Shown: in pieces, positions 1 to 6,402 of the stretch | How positions within the stretch are numbered: the stretch's first letter is position 1 | Layout of the letters: each line of letters opens with the position of its first letter | NCBI GenBank assembly: GCA_964614585.1 | Contig: CAZTLW010000035.1 | Coordinates: forward strand, 1-17,772 | Direction: 5' to 3' | Source of the DNA: JAHEFX01 sp964614585 | GTDB taxonomy: Bacteria > Actinomycetota > Acidimicrobiia > Spongiisociales > JAENVV01 | DNA: 17,772 nt | Made by a program: the position numbers and the translations under genes | The notes under the pieces: generated by a model | Databases searched by the model: none | What the model saw: only the letters and a program-made list of their open reading frames with translations | Told to the model about the DNA's origin: nothing

Positions 1-6
1 CGTTCG

Positions 7-12
7 TAGAGT
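7..12 (+). promoter_or_regulatory. Candidate -10 element for the LytR_C operon
   Basis: TAGAGT lies about 36 bases before the GTG start at 49 and fits the TAnnnT hexamer seen before other genes in this window. A GGAG ribosome binding site follows at 39-42. Any -35 box would lie outside the window, so this is only a candidate. Confidence 0.35.
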
Positions 13-48
13 GATGCGGACGTTTTCCCCGGCCCCCTGGAGCTCTGC

Positions 49-642
49 GTGGGATCGCACCTGAAGCCCGGCCGATCGCGGTTTGCGTGGGAGGTCACTC
101 GATACCTGTTGGCGTGGGCGCTCGTCGTCTCCGCGGTCGTCGGGCTGTTCTGGTTGCTCCAGGAGGTCCTCCCCGACGTGGTCGGCCCCGACGCCACCAG
201 CACCACGGTCGCCGCCGACACCACCACCACCACCGCTCCCGTCGACACCTCCACGACCCTGCCCGCCGAGACGTCGACCACGACGACCACGATCGCGGAC
301 ACCACGACCACCACCTCGAGCACGACCACCACGACCCTCCCTCCCGTGCGCCCCCCCGAGGAGGTGACGGTCCTCGTCCTCAACTCGACCCCCCGGGTCG
401 GGCTGGCCGCCGGCATCGCCGCCGACCTCGCCGACCTCGGCTACGTCGTCGTCCAACCGGCCAACGCCACCCCCCGGAGGCCGGTCACCGTCATCCTCCA
501 CACCGAGGACTTCGCCCTCGAGGCCCTGGCGTTGCAGGACGCGGCCTTCGAGGAGGAGGCGATCGTGGGACTCGACGACGAGGGCCGCACGACCGAGGAC
601 GTCCCCATCGTCGTGATCCTGGGCGATTCGTTCCAGCCGTGA
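49..642 (+). CDS. LytR C-terminal domain membrane protein with Thr-rich linker
   Basis: This 197-residue protein is a likely envelope protein of unknown biochemical role. A short basic cytoplasmic N-terminus is followed by one membrane helix (about residues 19-41). A low-complexity Thr/Ser/Asp linker follows (about 49-97, encoded by repeated acc codons), then a globular domain (about 104-192) whose start, VTVLVLNSTPRVGLA, matches the LytR_C pattern (hydrophobic-LN-x-T then GLA). In full LCP/LytR proteins this domain follows the LytR-Cps2A-Psr catalytic domain, which is absent here. The GTG at 49 was chosen because GGAG at 39-42 sits 6 bases upstream. The TGA stop overlaps the next GTG start (GTGA), so the next gene is probably translationally coupled. 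The family call is fairly firm; the function is not known. Confidence 0.8.
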   Translation: MGSHLKPGRSRFAWEVTRYLLAWALVVSAVVGLFWLLQEVLPDVVGPDATSTTVAADTTTTTAPVDTSTTLPAETSTTTTTIADTTTTTSSTTTTTLPPVRPPEEVTVLVLNSTPRVGLAAGIAADLADLGYVVVQPANATPRRPVTVILHTEDFALEALALQDAAFEEEAIVGLDDEGRTTEDVPIVVILGDSFQP

Positions 643-1559
643 CCGCTGCCACCCCCGATGGGGGATCCGCCCCGGCGGTCCCGTCCGACCGGTCGCCGTC
701 GATGCTCGGCGTCAGTGGCTCGGCGCTGTCGGCGACCTGGGCCTGGCTGACCCTCGGTGCCGCGCTCATCGTGCTGGGCGCCGTGGTCGTCACCGGGTTC
801 GCTGCCCGGGCCATCGTCCTCGACGTCGTCGCCCTCTGGCCGATCGGCGCCGCCGCACTGGTCGTCGTGCCGATGGCTACCGCCCTCCGTCGGCGAGTCC
901 CGGTGCTCTGGGTCATCATCCCGTTGCTGCTGCTCACCTGGGTGCTCGGCGGCGTCGCCTGGTTCCTCGCCGACGGCCCGGGCGGGCCCCCGTCGCGTGC
1001 CGCCGACCTGGTCGGCCCCACCGTCGACCCGGAGCTCGGCACCCTCGAGGTGTCGATCGACGGGACCCTGACCATCGCCCCCATCGTGGAGGCCGCCTAC
1101 GCGATCGCCCCGGCCCTCGTCGGCGGTGACGTCGGCCCACCTGAGTCCTTCGACGCCCTCGACGACGACGCCCTCTCCATCGTCACCCGGGTCCGGGAGG
1201 ACGACGGATGGTACGAGTCGGCCGGTTGGCGGCTGGGGCTGCGGCCGGGGCCGGTGTGGACCCTGTCCGTGGTCGCCGACCGCATCGACGCCGACCTCGG
1301 GACCATCGCCATCGACCGTCTCGACGTCGCCGGCGACGGCGTCGTCAGGCTCGGTGTCGGATCGGGGGCCGTGTCGCAGGTCGGCGGTACGCTCACCATC
1401 GTGATCCCGCCCGACACCGCCGCCAGCGTCGTCGGCTCCGCCACGGTCCCCGACACGTGGACGCCCACCGCCGACGGAGCCGCTGCCCCCGTGGCCGGCG
1501 ACGGCTACCGGATCGAGGTCCTCGCCGGATCGCTCACCATCGAGGAGGCCGAGTCGTGA
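639..1559 (+). CDS. Three-helix membrane protein with beta-rich C-terminal domain (toastrack/LiaF-like?)
   Basis: The protein has 306 residues. An N-terminal polar stretch precedes three membrane helices (about 33-54, 60-82, 88-110). The remainder (about 128-306) is soluble and rich in short alternating hydrophobic strands with repeated SIDGTLTI-, DLGTIAIDRLDV- and GGTLTIVIPP-like segments, suggesting a stacked beta sheet. This layout resembles LiaF/PspC-type membrane proteins with a 'toastrack' beta domain used in envelope-stress sensing, but no diagnostic motif was found, so that is inference. GTG at 639 is chosen because it overlaps the previous stop (GTGA) and opens directly into a plausible N-terminus; the frame is open further upstream but there encodes only Arg/His-rich antisense-like sequence. 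Its own stop again overlaps the next GTG (1556). Confidence 0.7.
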   Translation: MTAATPDGGSAPAVPSDRSPSMLGVSGSALSATWAWLTLGAALIVLGAVVVTGFAARAIVLDVVALWPIGAAALVVVPMATALRRRVPVLWVIIPLLLLTWVLGGVAWFLADGPGGPPSRAADLVGPTVDPELGTLEVSIDGTLTIAPIVEAAYAIAPALVGGDVGPPESFDALDDDALSIVTRVREDDGWYESAGWRLGLRPGPVWTLSVVADRIDADLGTIAIDRLDVAGDGVVRLGVGSGAVSQVGGTLTIVIPPDTAASVVGSATVPDTWTPTADGAAAPVAGDGYRIEVLAGSLTIEEAES

Positions 1560-2797
1560 CCGCCCGGGATCTAGGCGACGGCGCCCGCCGGATCGCCCTC
1601 GTCGCGTGGGCTGCCATCGGCGTGCTGGTGCTCGGCGGCATGCTCGCCTGGCTGGGCATCAGGATGCAGGTGCTGGTCATCCCGGTGGTCTTCGCGATGG
1701 TGATCGTGTACCTCGCCAATCCCACGGTTCGCTGGTTGGCGGAGCGGGGAATCCCCCGGACCCTCGGTACCACCATCACGTACCTGCTGGGCACCCTCAC
1801 CCTCATCGCCGTCTTCGTCTGGACCGCACCGGCCATCCGGGACCAGGCCGTCCAGCTCGTGGAGCGCCTCCCGGTCATCTACGACGACGTCGTCGCCCTC
1901 ATCGAACGGACCCTGGCGCTCATCGGCGTCGACGTCGCCATCCTGACGTTCCAGGAGCTCGTCGACCGCATCGGCGACTTCGGCATGGCCGACCTCGACG
2001 TCGATCTGCAGGCGACGCTCCAGGACCTGGTCGGGCGGGTCTTCAGCGCCGCGCTGTCCGTCTTCGAGGCGTTTGCGCTGTTCCTGGTGGCGCCCGTCGT
2101 GGCGTTCTACATCCTCATCGACCTGCCCCGCCTCGGCCAGACCGCCGTCGACCTGCTCCCCGAGCGGACCCGGGGCGAGACCCTCCACGTCGCCCAGCGG
2201 CTGAGCCTGGCGCTCGGCGGGTTCGTTCGCGGACAGCTGCTGGCCGCCTCGTTCGTGGCGGTCCTGTCCGCGATCGGGTACCGCATCATCGGTCTCGACC
2301 TGTGGCTGATCGTGGCGATCATCGCCGGCCTCTTCAACATGATCCCGTTCGTCGGGCCGTGGATCGCCGGCACCCTCGCGGTCGGCGTCGCCCTCGTGTC
2401 GGGCAGCCTCGGGACGGTCATCGCCGCCGCCGTGGTCGCCCTCGTCGTCCAGCAGCTCGACAACAACTTCGTGAGCCCGCTGGTCCTGCGGGCCACCGTC
2501 AAGCTCCACCCGGCCCTCATCATCCTCGCCCTGTTGGTGGGTGGCTCCGTCGGTGGGCTGCTCGGCCTCATCCTCGCCGTGCCCGTCGTCGCCGTCGCCA
2601 AGGTGCTCATCGGTCACCTCTGGCGCACCCGAGTCCTCGGCGAGCCCTGGGAGCAGGCCGTCGAGGCGATCGTCCACGAACCCGACCCGTCGGCGACCGC
2701 CGAGATGCTGGCCGTGCGGATCCGCTCCCGCCGCACCAAGGACAGCGGGTCGGGGCCGGCCCCGCCCGAGCCCGACACCCCGACCCTCGCCGACTGA
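1556..2797 (+). CDS. AI-2E family (PerM/TqsA-like) membrane transporter
   Basis: This 413-residue multi-pass protein belongs to the AI-2E/UPF0118 transporter family, whose members have been linked to autoinducer-2 export or Na+/H+ antiport; the substrate here cannot be told. Helices are predicted at about 12-34, 38-55, 70-92, 165-190 and 225-247, and a further hydrophobic C-terminal set runs to about 352. The family signatures are clear: NMIPFVGP at 261-268, QQLDNNFVSPLVL around 299-311, and HPALIILALLVGG followed by a Gly-rich helix. A polar Pro/Ser-rich tail (about 385-413) is unconserved. The start is the GTG at 1556 overlapping the previous stop; the long upstream open frame is antisense-like sequence. 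The next gene begins two bases after the stop. Confidence 0.9.
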   Translation: MTARDLGDGARRIALVAWAAIGVLVLGGMLAWLGIRMQVLVIPVVFAMVIVYLANPTVRWLAERGIPRTLGTTITYLLGTLTLIAVFVWTAPAIRDQAVQLVERLPVIYDDVVALIERTLALIGVDVAILTFQELVDRIGDFGMADLDVDLQATLQDLVGRVFSAALSVFEAFALFLVAPVVAFYILIDLPRLGQTAVDLLPERTRGETLHVAQRLSLALGGFVRGQLLAASFVAVLSAIGYRIIGLDLWLIVAIIAGLFNMIPFVGPWIAGTLAVGVALVSGSLGTVIAAAVVALVVQQLDNNFVSPLVLRATVKLHPALIILALLVGGSVGGLLGLILAVPVVAVAKVLIGHLWRTRVLGEPWEQAVEAIVHEPDPSATAEMLAVRIRSRRTKDSGSGPAPPEPDTPTLAD

Positions 2798-2799
2798 CC

Positions 2800-3768
2800 A
2801 TGCTCGACTTCGTCATCGGCACCGCCTTCGCCGCGCTGGCCGTCCGGGGCTGGCTGCGGGGCCTGGTGCGGGAGTTCTTCGACCTCGTCGGCCTCGTGAT
2901 CGGCGCCATCGCCGGCTTCCGCTTCGCCGAGCCGGCCGGGGCGTTCGTCGCCAACTGGTCGGGGGCGAGCCCCGGCACGGCCCGGGTCCTCGGCGGCGTC
3001 GGCGTCTTCCTGTTGGTCGGCATCGCGGCCTCGATCGCCGCCCACTTCGCCGGCCGAGCCATGCGGCTCCCCGGGTTCGGCCTCACCAACAAGGTCGGTG
3101 GGGCGATCCTGGCGGCTGGTTGGGGGTGGGTGCTGGCCACCGTCGTCTTCTCCCTGCTGGCACTGGCACCGCTGCCGCCGGTCTGGCAGGAGACGCTCGA
3201 CGGATCCCAGGTGGCGTCCGCCCTGGTGGACCCCGACCAGCCGGTGCAGGCCGCCTTCCGGCGGCTGTCGGGAGACGACACCCTGACGGCGGCCCTCGGA
3301 CTCGATGCCCTCCTCGACGGCCAACACCTCGTGCTCGAGCCCGACGAGCAGTACCCGCTGGAGGCGGCCGACCCCGCGGTGCTGGAGCGCCGTCCGGCGT
3401 TGGAGGCTGAGATGGTGGAGCTGGTGAACGACGAACGGCTCGACGCCGGGCTCGTGCTCGTCGCCGCCAACCCGACGCTGTCGCAGGTGGCCGCCGACTA
3501 CGCCCGGGACATGGCCGTGGGCGGGTTCTTCGGCCACGTCGACCCGGCGGGTCGGACCGTCGTCGACCGGGTCGACGAAGCCGGGGTTCCGTTCCGGGTG
3601 GTGGGCGAGAACCTGGCCTTGGCGGCCACCCTCGGGGTGGCCCACGACGGGCTCATGGACTCGGAGGGCCATCGCGCCAACATCCTCGGCCCGTCGTGGT
3701 CGGAGATCGGGATCGGGGTCGTCGAAGGCCCCTACGGAATCATCGCCGTCCAGGTGTTCACGGGCTGA
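2800..3768 (+). CDS. CvpA-family membrane domain fused to a CAP/SCP domain
   Basis: This 322-residue protein has two modules. Residues 1-125 form a CvpA-like membrane domain with about four helices; its start (LDFVIGTAFAALAVRGWLRG) and the GFGLTNKVGGAILAAGWG segment at 93-109 are typical. A linker (about 130-200) leads to a CAP (SCP/PR-1) domain at about 203-322, with the cavity residues visible: H246 in FFGHVDP, E270 in VGEN and H291 in SEGHRANILG. CAP domains are extracytoplasmic, so the tail should face outward. The fusion echoes mycobacterial MarP, where a CvpA-like membrane region carries an extracellular serine protease. ATG at 2800 follows the upstream stop by two bases, closing a four-gene operon. 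The converging gene ends three bases away, leaving no room for a terminator. Confidence 0.9.
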   Translation: MLDFVIGTAFAALAVRGWLRGLVREFFDLVGLVIGAIAGFRFAEPAGAFVANWSGASPGTARVLGGVGVFLLVGIAASIAAHFAGRAMRLPGFGLTNKVGGAILAAGWGWVLATVVFSLLALAPLPPVWQETLDGSQVASALVDPDQPVQAAFRRLSGDDTLTAALGLDALLDGQHLVLEPDEQYPLEAADPAVLERRPALEAEMVELVNDERLDAGLVLVAANPTLSQVAADYARDMAVGGFFGHVDPAGRTVVDRVDEAGVPFRVVGENLALAATLGVAHDGLMDSEGHRANILGPSWSEIGIGVVEGPYGIIAVQVFTG

Positions 3769-3771
3769 CGG

Positions 3772-4398
3772 TCACCGTCCCCAGCAGTGCCGGGACGGGT
3801 ACCAGTGCGACCAGCCGCCCCCCTCGTAGACGAGCCACGCAGCGGTACCCACGTTGGCCACCGGCTCGAAGACGTCGGCACCGGCGAACCCTGCCGCCGC
3901 CGCCCGGGGCGGCCACATCGAGGCCAGGTGCTGGAACAGCCCCGAAGCCGTCGAACGGGGGTTCTTGGCGTCGGGGTTCCCGAACGACTCGCACTGCATC
4001 ACGTCGAGGGCCCGCTCCACGTCGTCGGGTGCGAAGAAGGCGGCGACCAGTGGCCGCCAGTCCTCTGGGGAGGTCGGGTCTTCGGGGATGAGCGACTCGA
4101 CCCCCATCGGACCGGCCAGCGGTCCGCAGACCGCGTCGGCGAGTGGTGGCTGGCAGCCGAACCACGCCACCCGGGACTCCCCGGCGAGGGGATCGGGCAC
4201 ATCGATCGAGCTCGGCCCGGGTGTGGGTGTCGCCTCGGTGACGTGCGCCGGCCCCGTGAAGGGGGTTTCGAAGGGCAGCGGGCGGGGGGCCGAGAACGGG
4301 GCCGCCTCCGGCTCCTCGACGGGGCTCACGGCGCCACCGAGGACGAAGAGCCCGACGACCAGTGCGAGGCCGGACAGGGTGGAGAGCAAGGTGCGCAT
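3772..4398 (-). CDS. Secreted lysozyme-like / SLT-type transglycosylase
   Basis: This 208-residue protein is probably a peptidoglycan glycosidase. An N-terminal hydrophobic stretch (about 4-24) acts as signal peptide or anchor, followed by a Pro/Glu-rich linker and a lysozyme-like domain at about 115-208. The catalytic Glu is most likely E137 in MQCESFGNPDA, the usual ESxGNP context. The following ASGLFQHLASMWPPRAAAAG and AAWLVYEGGGWSHW segments are characteristic of actinobacterial secreted transglycosylases. Cysteines at 82, 91, 136 and 205 could form two disulphides. An AGGAGGT ribosome binding site lies just upstream of the ATG on the minus strand (plus 4404-4410). A long structured leader precedes it. 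It ends three bases from the converging CvpA-CAP gene. Confidence 0.88.
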   Translation of the reverse strand: MRTLLSTLSGLALVVGLFVLGGAVSPVEEPEAAPFSAPRPLPFETPFTGPAHVTEATPTPGPSSIDVPDPLAGESRVAWFGCQPPLADAVCGPLAGPMGVESLIPEDPTSPEDWRPLVAAFFAPDDVERALDVMQCESFGNPDAKNPRSTASGLFQHLASMWPPRAAAAGFAGADVFEPVANVGTAAWLVYEGGGWSHWYPSRHCWGR

Positions 4399-4454
4399 GA
4401 CGTACCTCCTGACCCCGGGGCCGCGTCGGGGCCCGCGCAGGGTTCGGATCGAGT

Positions 4455-4505
4455 CCGGGGACGGTCCCCGGTACGAGCGAAGGCGCAGGCTCGGAGGCCT
4501 GCGCC
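4455..4505 (-). promoter_or_regulatory. Structured 5' leader of the transglycosylase gene: two tandem hairpins
   Basis: Two perfect hairpins lie in the leader. The first (4482-4505) pairs GGCGCAGGC with GCCTGCGCC around a 6-base loop. The second (4455-4471) pairs CCGGGGA with TCCCCGG around 3 bases. Neither is followed by a U-tract on the minus strand, so they are not classic intrinsic terminators, though one could end the upstream zinc-ribbon transcript. They lie about 60-105 bases before the ATG at 4398. An attenuator, stability element or unknown riboregulator are all possible. Confidence 0.45.
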
Positions 4506-4514
4506 GACGAGGTC

Positions 4515-4520
4515 AGGTTA
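4515..4520 (-). promoter_or_regulatory. Candidate -10 element for the transglycosylase gene
   Basis: TAACCT on the minus strand would start a transcript near 4508, giving a leader of about 110 bases that contains both hairpins. No clear -35 box is visible upstream. This is inferred from the hexamer alone. Confidence 0.35.
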
Positions 4521-4571
4521 GGGCCGTGCTCGGTCTAGGTACTCCCGGGGGCACCATTGGCCGGCGCCGGG

Positions 4572-5516
4572 TCAGGCGGCCGGGGTGCCGAAGACCCGGA
4601 TCTCGGCGACCGAGAGGTCCTGGAAGCCGGGCTGGATGTCCTCGCCCTCGCCGATCGACTGGCTCGGGTAGGTGGACACGATCTCGATCGTGAGCGAGAC
4701 GCTGTTGGTGGTGCGGAACTCGATCGGCTCCAACAGGGCACCCGGCTGGTCGGGAAGACTCTTCGAGAACGGCGTCGCCACGTCCGAGGTGGACAGCCGC
4801 ACGGCCCGTACCCGGTAGTTGAGCAGGAACCGCTCGTCGTCCTCGGGGAGGTTCTGGATCTCGACGAAGGAGATCGCGTACGGCCGGTCGAACTGCATGG
4901 TGATGGTCAGGGTCTCGCCCGGGGGCGGGATCGGGGCGTTCCAGTCGGCCGGGGTGCCGTCGATGAGATTGGTGCAGGGGTGGGCGGTGGCGTACTCCGC
5001 CGAGCACTCCACCGAGTCCACCACCACCTGCTGTGACGCGACCGACGACGTCGTGGTGGACGTGGACGAGTCGGCGACCGCGGGATCCTCCCCGTCACCC
5101 CGAAAGGCGTTGACCACGAATGCCACGACGACCACCAGCACGAGCACCGAGCCGGCGATGATCGCGGTGCGCATCGCCGCCGTGGTCTGGACCATCGGCT
5201 GGGGGGCCACCGGCAGCTGCCCGTTGGCGAGCCGGGCGCCGCACTGCTCGCAGTGGCGATTGTTCGGCGGGTTGTCCCTGCCACAGAGCGGGCAACGGAT
5301 CGCCGTTCCCTCGGCACGAGGCGGTGCGGGAGTGGTCACCGGGGCCGGGCTCGGTTCGGGCGCGCCGGTCGGCCTCTCGAGCCCGTCGGCGCCGAGCTCG
5401 AAGCGCTCGGGCGTCTCGCCACCCTCGATTCCGAGCCACTCACCGCACGTCGGGCAGAACTCCTCGCCCGCCGTGACGAGCCCGTGGCAGTTGGGGCATG
5501 TTCGGTCGTCGGCCAT
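4572..5516 (-). CDS. Double zinc-ribbon, single-helix, discoidin-like glycan-binding membrane protein
   Basis: The protein has 314 residues in four parts. Two zinc ribbons have paired CxxC knuckles: C7/C10 with C21/C24, and C75/C78 with C89/C92. A Pro-rich spacer lies between them. One membrane helix (about 115-137) precedes a Ser/Thr linker. The C-terminal domain (about 162-314) has a discoidin / 'NADase-type glycan-binding' pattern: a CTNLIDGTPADWNAP segment, then alternating strands ending in LSVAEIRVFG. The ribbons should be cytoplasmic and the sugar-binding-like domain outside, so it may link envelope and cytoplasm; that is inference. ATG at 5516 was chosen because it begins directly before the first ribbon. 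A GTG at 5534 has a nearby AGGAGG but unusually tight spacing (4 bases), and another GTG lies at 5552. Confidence 0.8.
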   Translation of the reverse strand: MADDRTCPNCHGLVTAGEEFCPTCGEWLGIEGGETPERFELGADGLERPTGAPEPSPAPVTTPAPPRAEGTAIRCPLCGRDNPPNNRHCEQCGARLANGQLPVAPQPMVQTTAAMRTAIIAGSVLVLVVVVAFVVNAFRGDGEDPAVADSSTSTTTSSVASQQVVVDSVECSAEYATAHPCTNLIDGTPADWNAPIPPPGETLTITMQFDRPYAISFVEIQNLPEDDERFLLNYRVRAVRLSTSDVATPFSKSLPDQPGALLEPIEFRTTNSVSLTIEIVSTYPSQSIGEGEDIQPGFQDLSVAEIRVFGTPAA

Positions 5517-5522
5517 CTGTCG

Positions 5523-5529
5523 ATATTGT
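5523..5529. promoter_or_regulatory. AT-rich hexamer, possible divergent -10 elements
   Basis: The bases ATATTGT are an AT-rich island in a GC-rich region. On the minus strand CAATAT ends 6 bases before the ATG at 5516, the spacing of a leaderless -10. On the plus strand TATTGT lies about 26 bases before the ATG at 5556. One or both could be used. Confidence 0.35.
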
Positions 5530-5555
5530 GGCACGCACCCTCCTTTGCGCACCGC

Positions 5556-5699
5556 ATGCTCTGGCTCCTCACCATCCGACCAACCGAGACCTGGACGCCG
5601 CTGACCGTGGCCCTGTCACTGGCGTTGCTGGTCGTCGTCCTCGTCGCCATCGGCTGGGTGATCGGTGTCATGACCTCCCGGGAGGATCGGGAGGCCTAG
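5556..5699 (+). CDS. Possible 47-residue single-pass membrane protein
   Basis: This short reading frame encodes a short N-terminus, one strong hydrophobic helix (about residues 15-39, PLTVALSLALLVVVLVAIGW and on) and a charged tail, MTSREDREA, as expected for a small membrane protein. It fills the gap between the divergent zinc-ribbon gene and the converging GNAT gene, with no better candidate on either strand. Against it, no purine-rich ribosome binding site is visible before the ATG, and the family is not recognised. Its TAG stop shares the palindrome CTAG with the GNAT gene's stop. The sequence looks protein-like, but expression is uncertain. Confidence 0.45.
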   Translation: MLWLLTIRPTETWTPLTVALSLALLVVVLVAIGWVIGVMTSREDREA

Positions 5700-6205
5700 G
5701 ACGGCGGCTGCGGGGTCCCTGGTCGATGCCAGACCGCCTCGCCGTCCTCGTCGACCCGGCCCGTCGGCTGCATGCCGAGTTTGCGGGCGATGGCCAGGGA
5801 GGCGGCGTGGTCGGGATGGATGTGGGCCGTGAATCGGGAAACGCCCCGTTCGGAGAGCCACTCGCGCATGGCCCCCGCTGCCTCGCTCGCGAAGCCCGAT
5901 CCCTGCCACGGCACGCCCACGACCCACGCCAGGTCGGCGTGCTCGCCGTGCACCGTCGCCTGTACGAAACCGACGGCCCGCCCGTCGAGCCGGATCACCC
6001 AGTTGTGCCAGGTCTCGTCCAGACGAGGCGGCCCGGCCACCTGGTGCCGATATCGGTTGCGGAGTTCGTCGAGGGTGGGTGGTTCGCCGCCGGTGAACCG
6101 GTGGAGCCCGGCGTCGGAGAGCACGCCGACCATCTCGGCCGCGTCGTTCACCTCGAGGGGGCGAAGCGTCAATCGATCGGTCTCGATCGGTTCGGTGGTC
6201 GGCAT
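5696..6205 (-). CDS. GNAT-family N-acetyltransferase (RimJ/RimL-like)
   Basis: This 169-residue protein would transfer acetyl from acetyl-CoA to an amine; the substrate is unknown. The N-terminal TDRLTLRPLEVNDAAEM matches the RimJ/RimL-type GNAT opening (T-x-RL-x-LRP). Motif A is the strand AWVVGVPWQGSGFASEA (about 93-109) with the pyrophosphate-binding Q-GSGF-A turn. Motif B follows as HPDHAASLAIARKLGM (about 130-145), where the more usual N-x-AS is replaced by DHAAS. The start is the only ATG giving the complete N-terminal strand. It converges with the small membrane protein, overlapping it by four bases, and it is the last gene before the assembly gap. Confidence 0.88.
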   Translation of the reverse strand: MPTTEPIETDRLTLRPLEVNDAAEMVGVLSDAGLHRFTGGEPPTLDELRNRYRHQVAGPPRLDETWHNWVIRLDGRAVGFVQATVHGEHADLAWVVGVPWQGSGFASEAAGAMREWLSERGVSRFTAHIHPDHAASLAIARKLGMQPTGRVDEDGEAVWHRPGTPQPPS

Positions 6206-6212
6206 GCATCCG

Positions 6213-6218
6213 ATCGTG
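6213..6218 (-). promoter_or_regulatory. Candidate leaderless -10 for the GNAT gene
   Basis: CACGAT on the minus strand ends exactly 7 bases before the ATG at 6205, the same spacing as the TAnnnT hexamers of disA, ispD and cysS. The first base departs from the consensus, so this is weaker than those. Confidence 0.3.
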
Positions 6219-6230
6219 CCAGACCACCGA

Positions 6231-6260
6231 GCCGCAACCCGCAGGATTTCTGCGTGCGGC
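6231..6260. repeat. Nested inverted repeat (hairpin) beside the assembly gap
   Basis: The outer arms GCCGCA (6231-6236) and TGCGGC (6255-6260) enclose the inner arms CGCAG (6240-6244) and CTGCG (6250-6254). The loop is 5 bases and there is a 3-base bulge on one side. It lies upstream of the GNAT start. It could be an operator for that gene or the end of a gene lost in the gap. Confidence 0.5.
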
Positions 6261-6296
6261 CCGGCGGGGTGTGATCGTGGAGTCGGGTGCCTGGGT

Positions 6297-6396
6297 NNNN
6301 NNNNNNNNNNNNNNNNNNNNNNNNNNNNNNNNNNNNNNNNNNNNNNNNNNNNNNNNNNNNNNNNNNNNNNNNNNNNNNNNNNNNNNNNNNNNNNNN
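6297..6396. other. Assembly gap of 100 N
   Basis: Exactly 100 undetermined bases, the usual placeholder for a scaffold join of unknown true size. It lies between the GNAT promoter region and the radA ribosome binding site, so an unknown amount of DNA, possibly including genes, is missing. The radA promoter cannot be seen. Confidence 0.97.
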
Positions 6397-6402
6397 GGAG
6401 TC

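Noticed and set aside
200..345. Microsatellite or CRISPR-like repeat
   Set aside because: The repeated acc triplets are codons of a Thr-rich linker in the LytR_C protein. There are no regular spacers.
1571..2677. Minus-strand open reading frame of about 368 codons opposite the AI-2E transporter
   Set aside because: The translation is Asp/Glu/His/Arg-rich and low complexity, as expected for the complement of a hydrophobic membrane protein gene.
4436..4456. tRNA T-arm-like GGTTCGGATC
   Set aside because: No acceptor, D or anticodon stems can be drawn around it, and the region folds into other hairpins.
4399..4530. c-di-AMP (ydaO/yuaA) riboswitch before the transglycosylase gene
   Set aside because: A GGGGACC and an ACCTCGTCGGC segment are loosely reminiscent, but they are in the wrong order and the core GGGTGAAT-like and CCGACAGCTAACC-like blocks are missing. 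The leader is also too short for the full fold.
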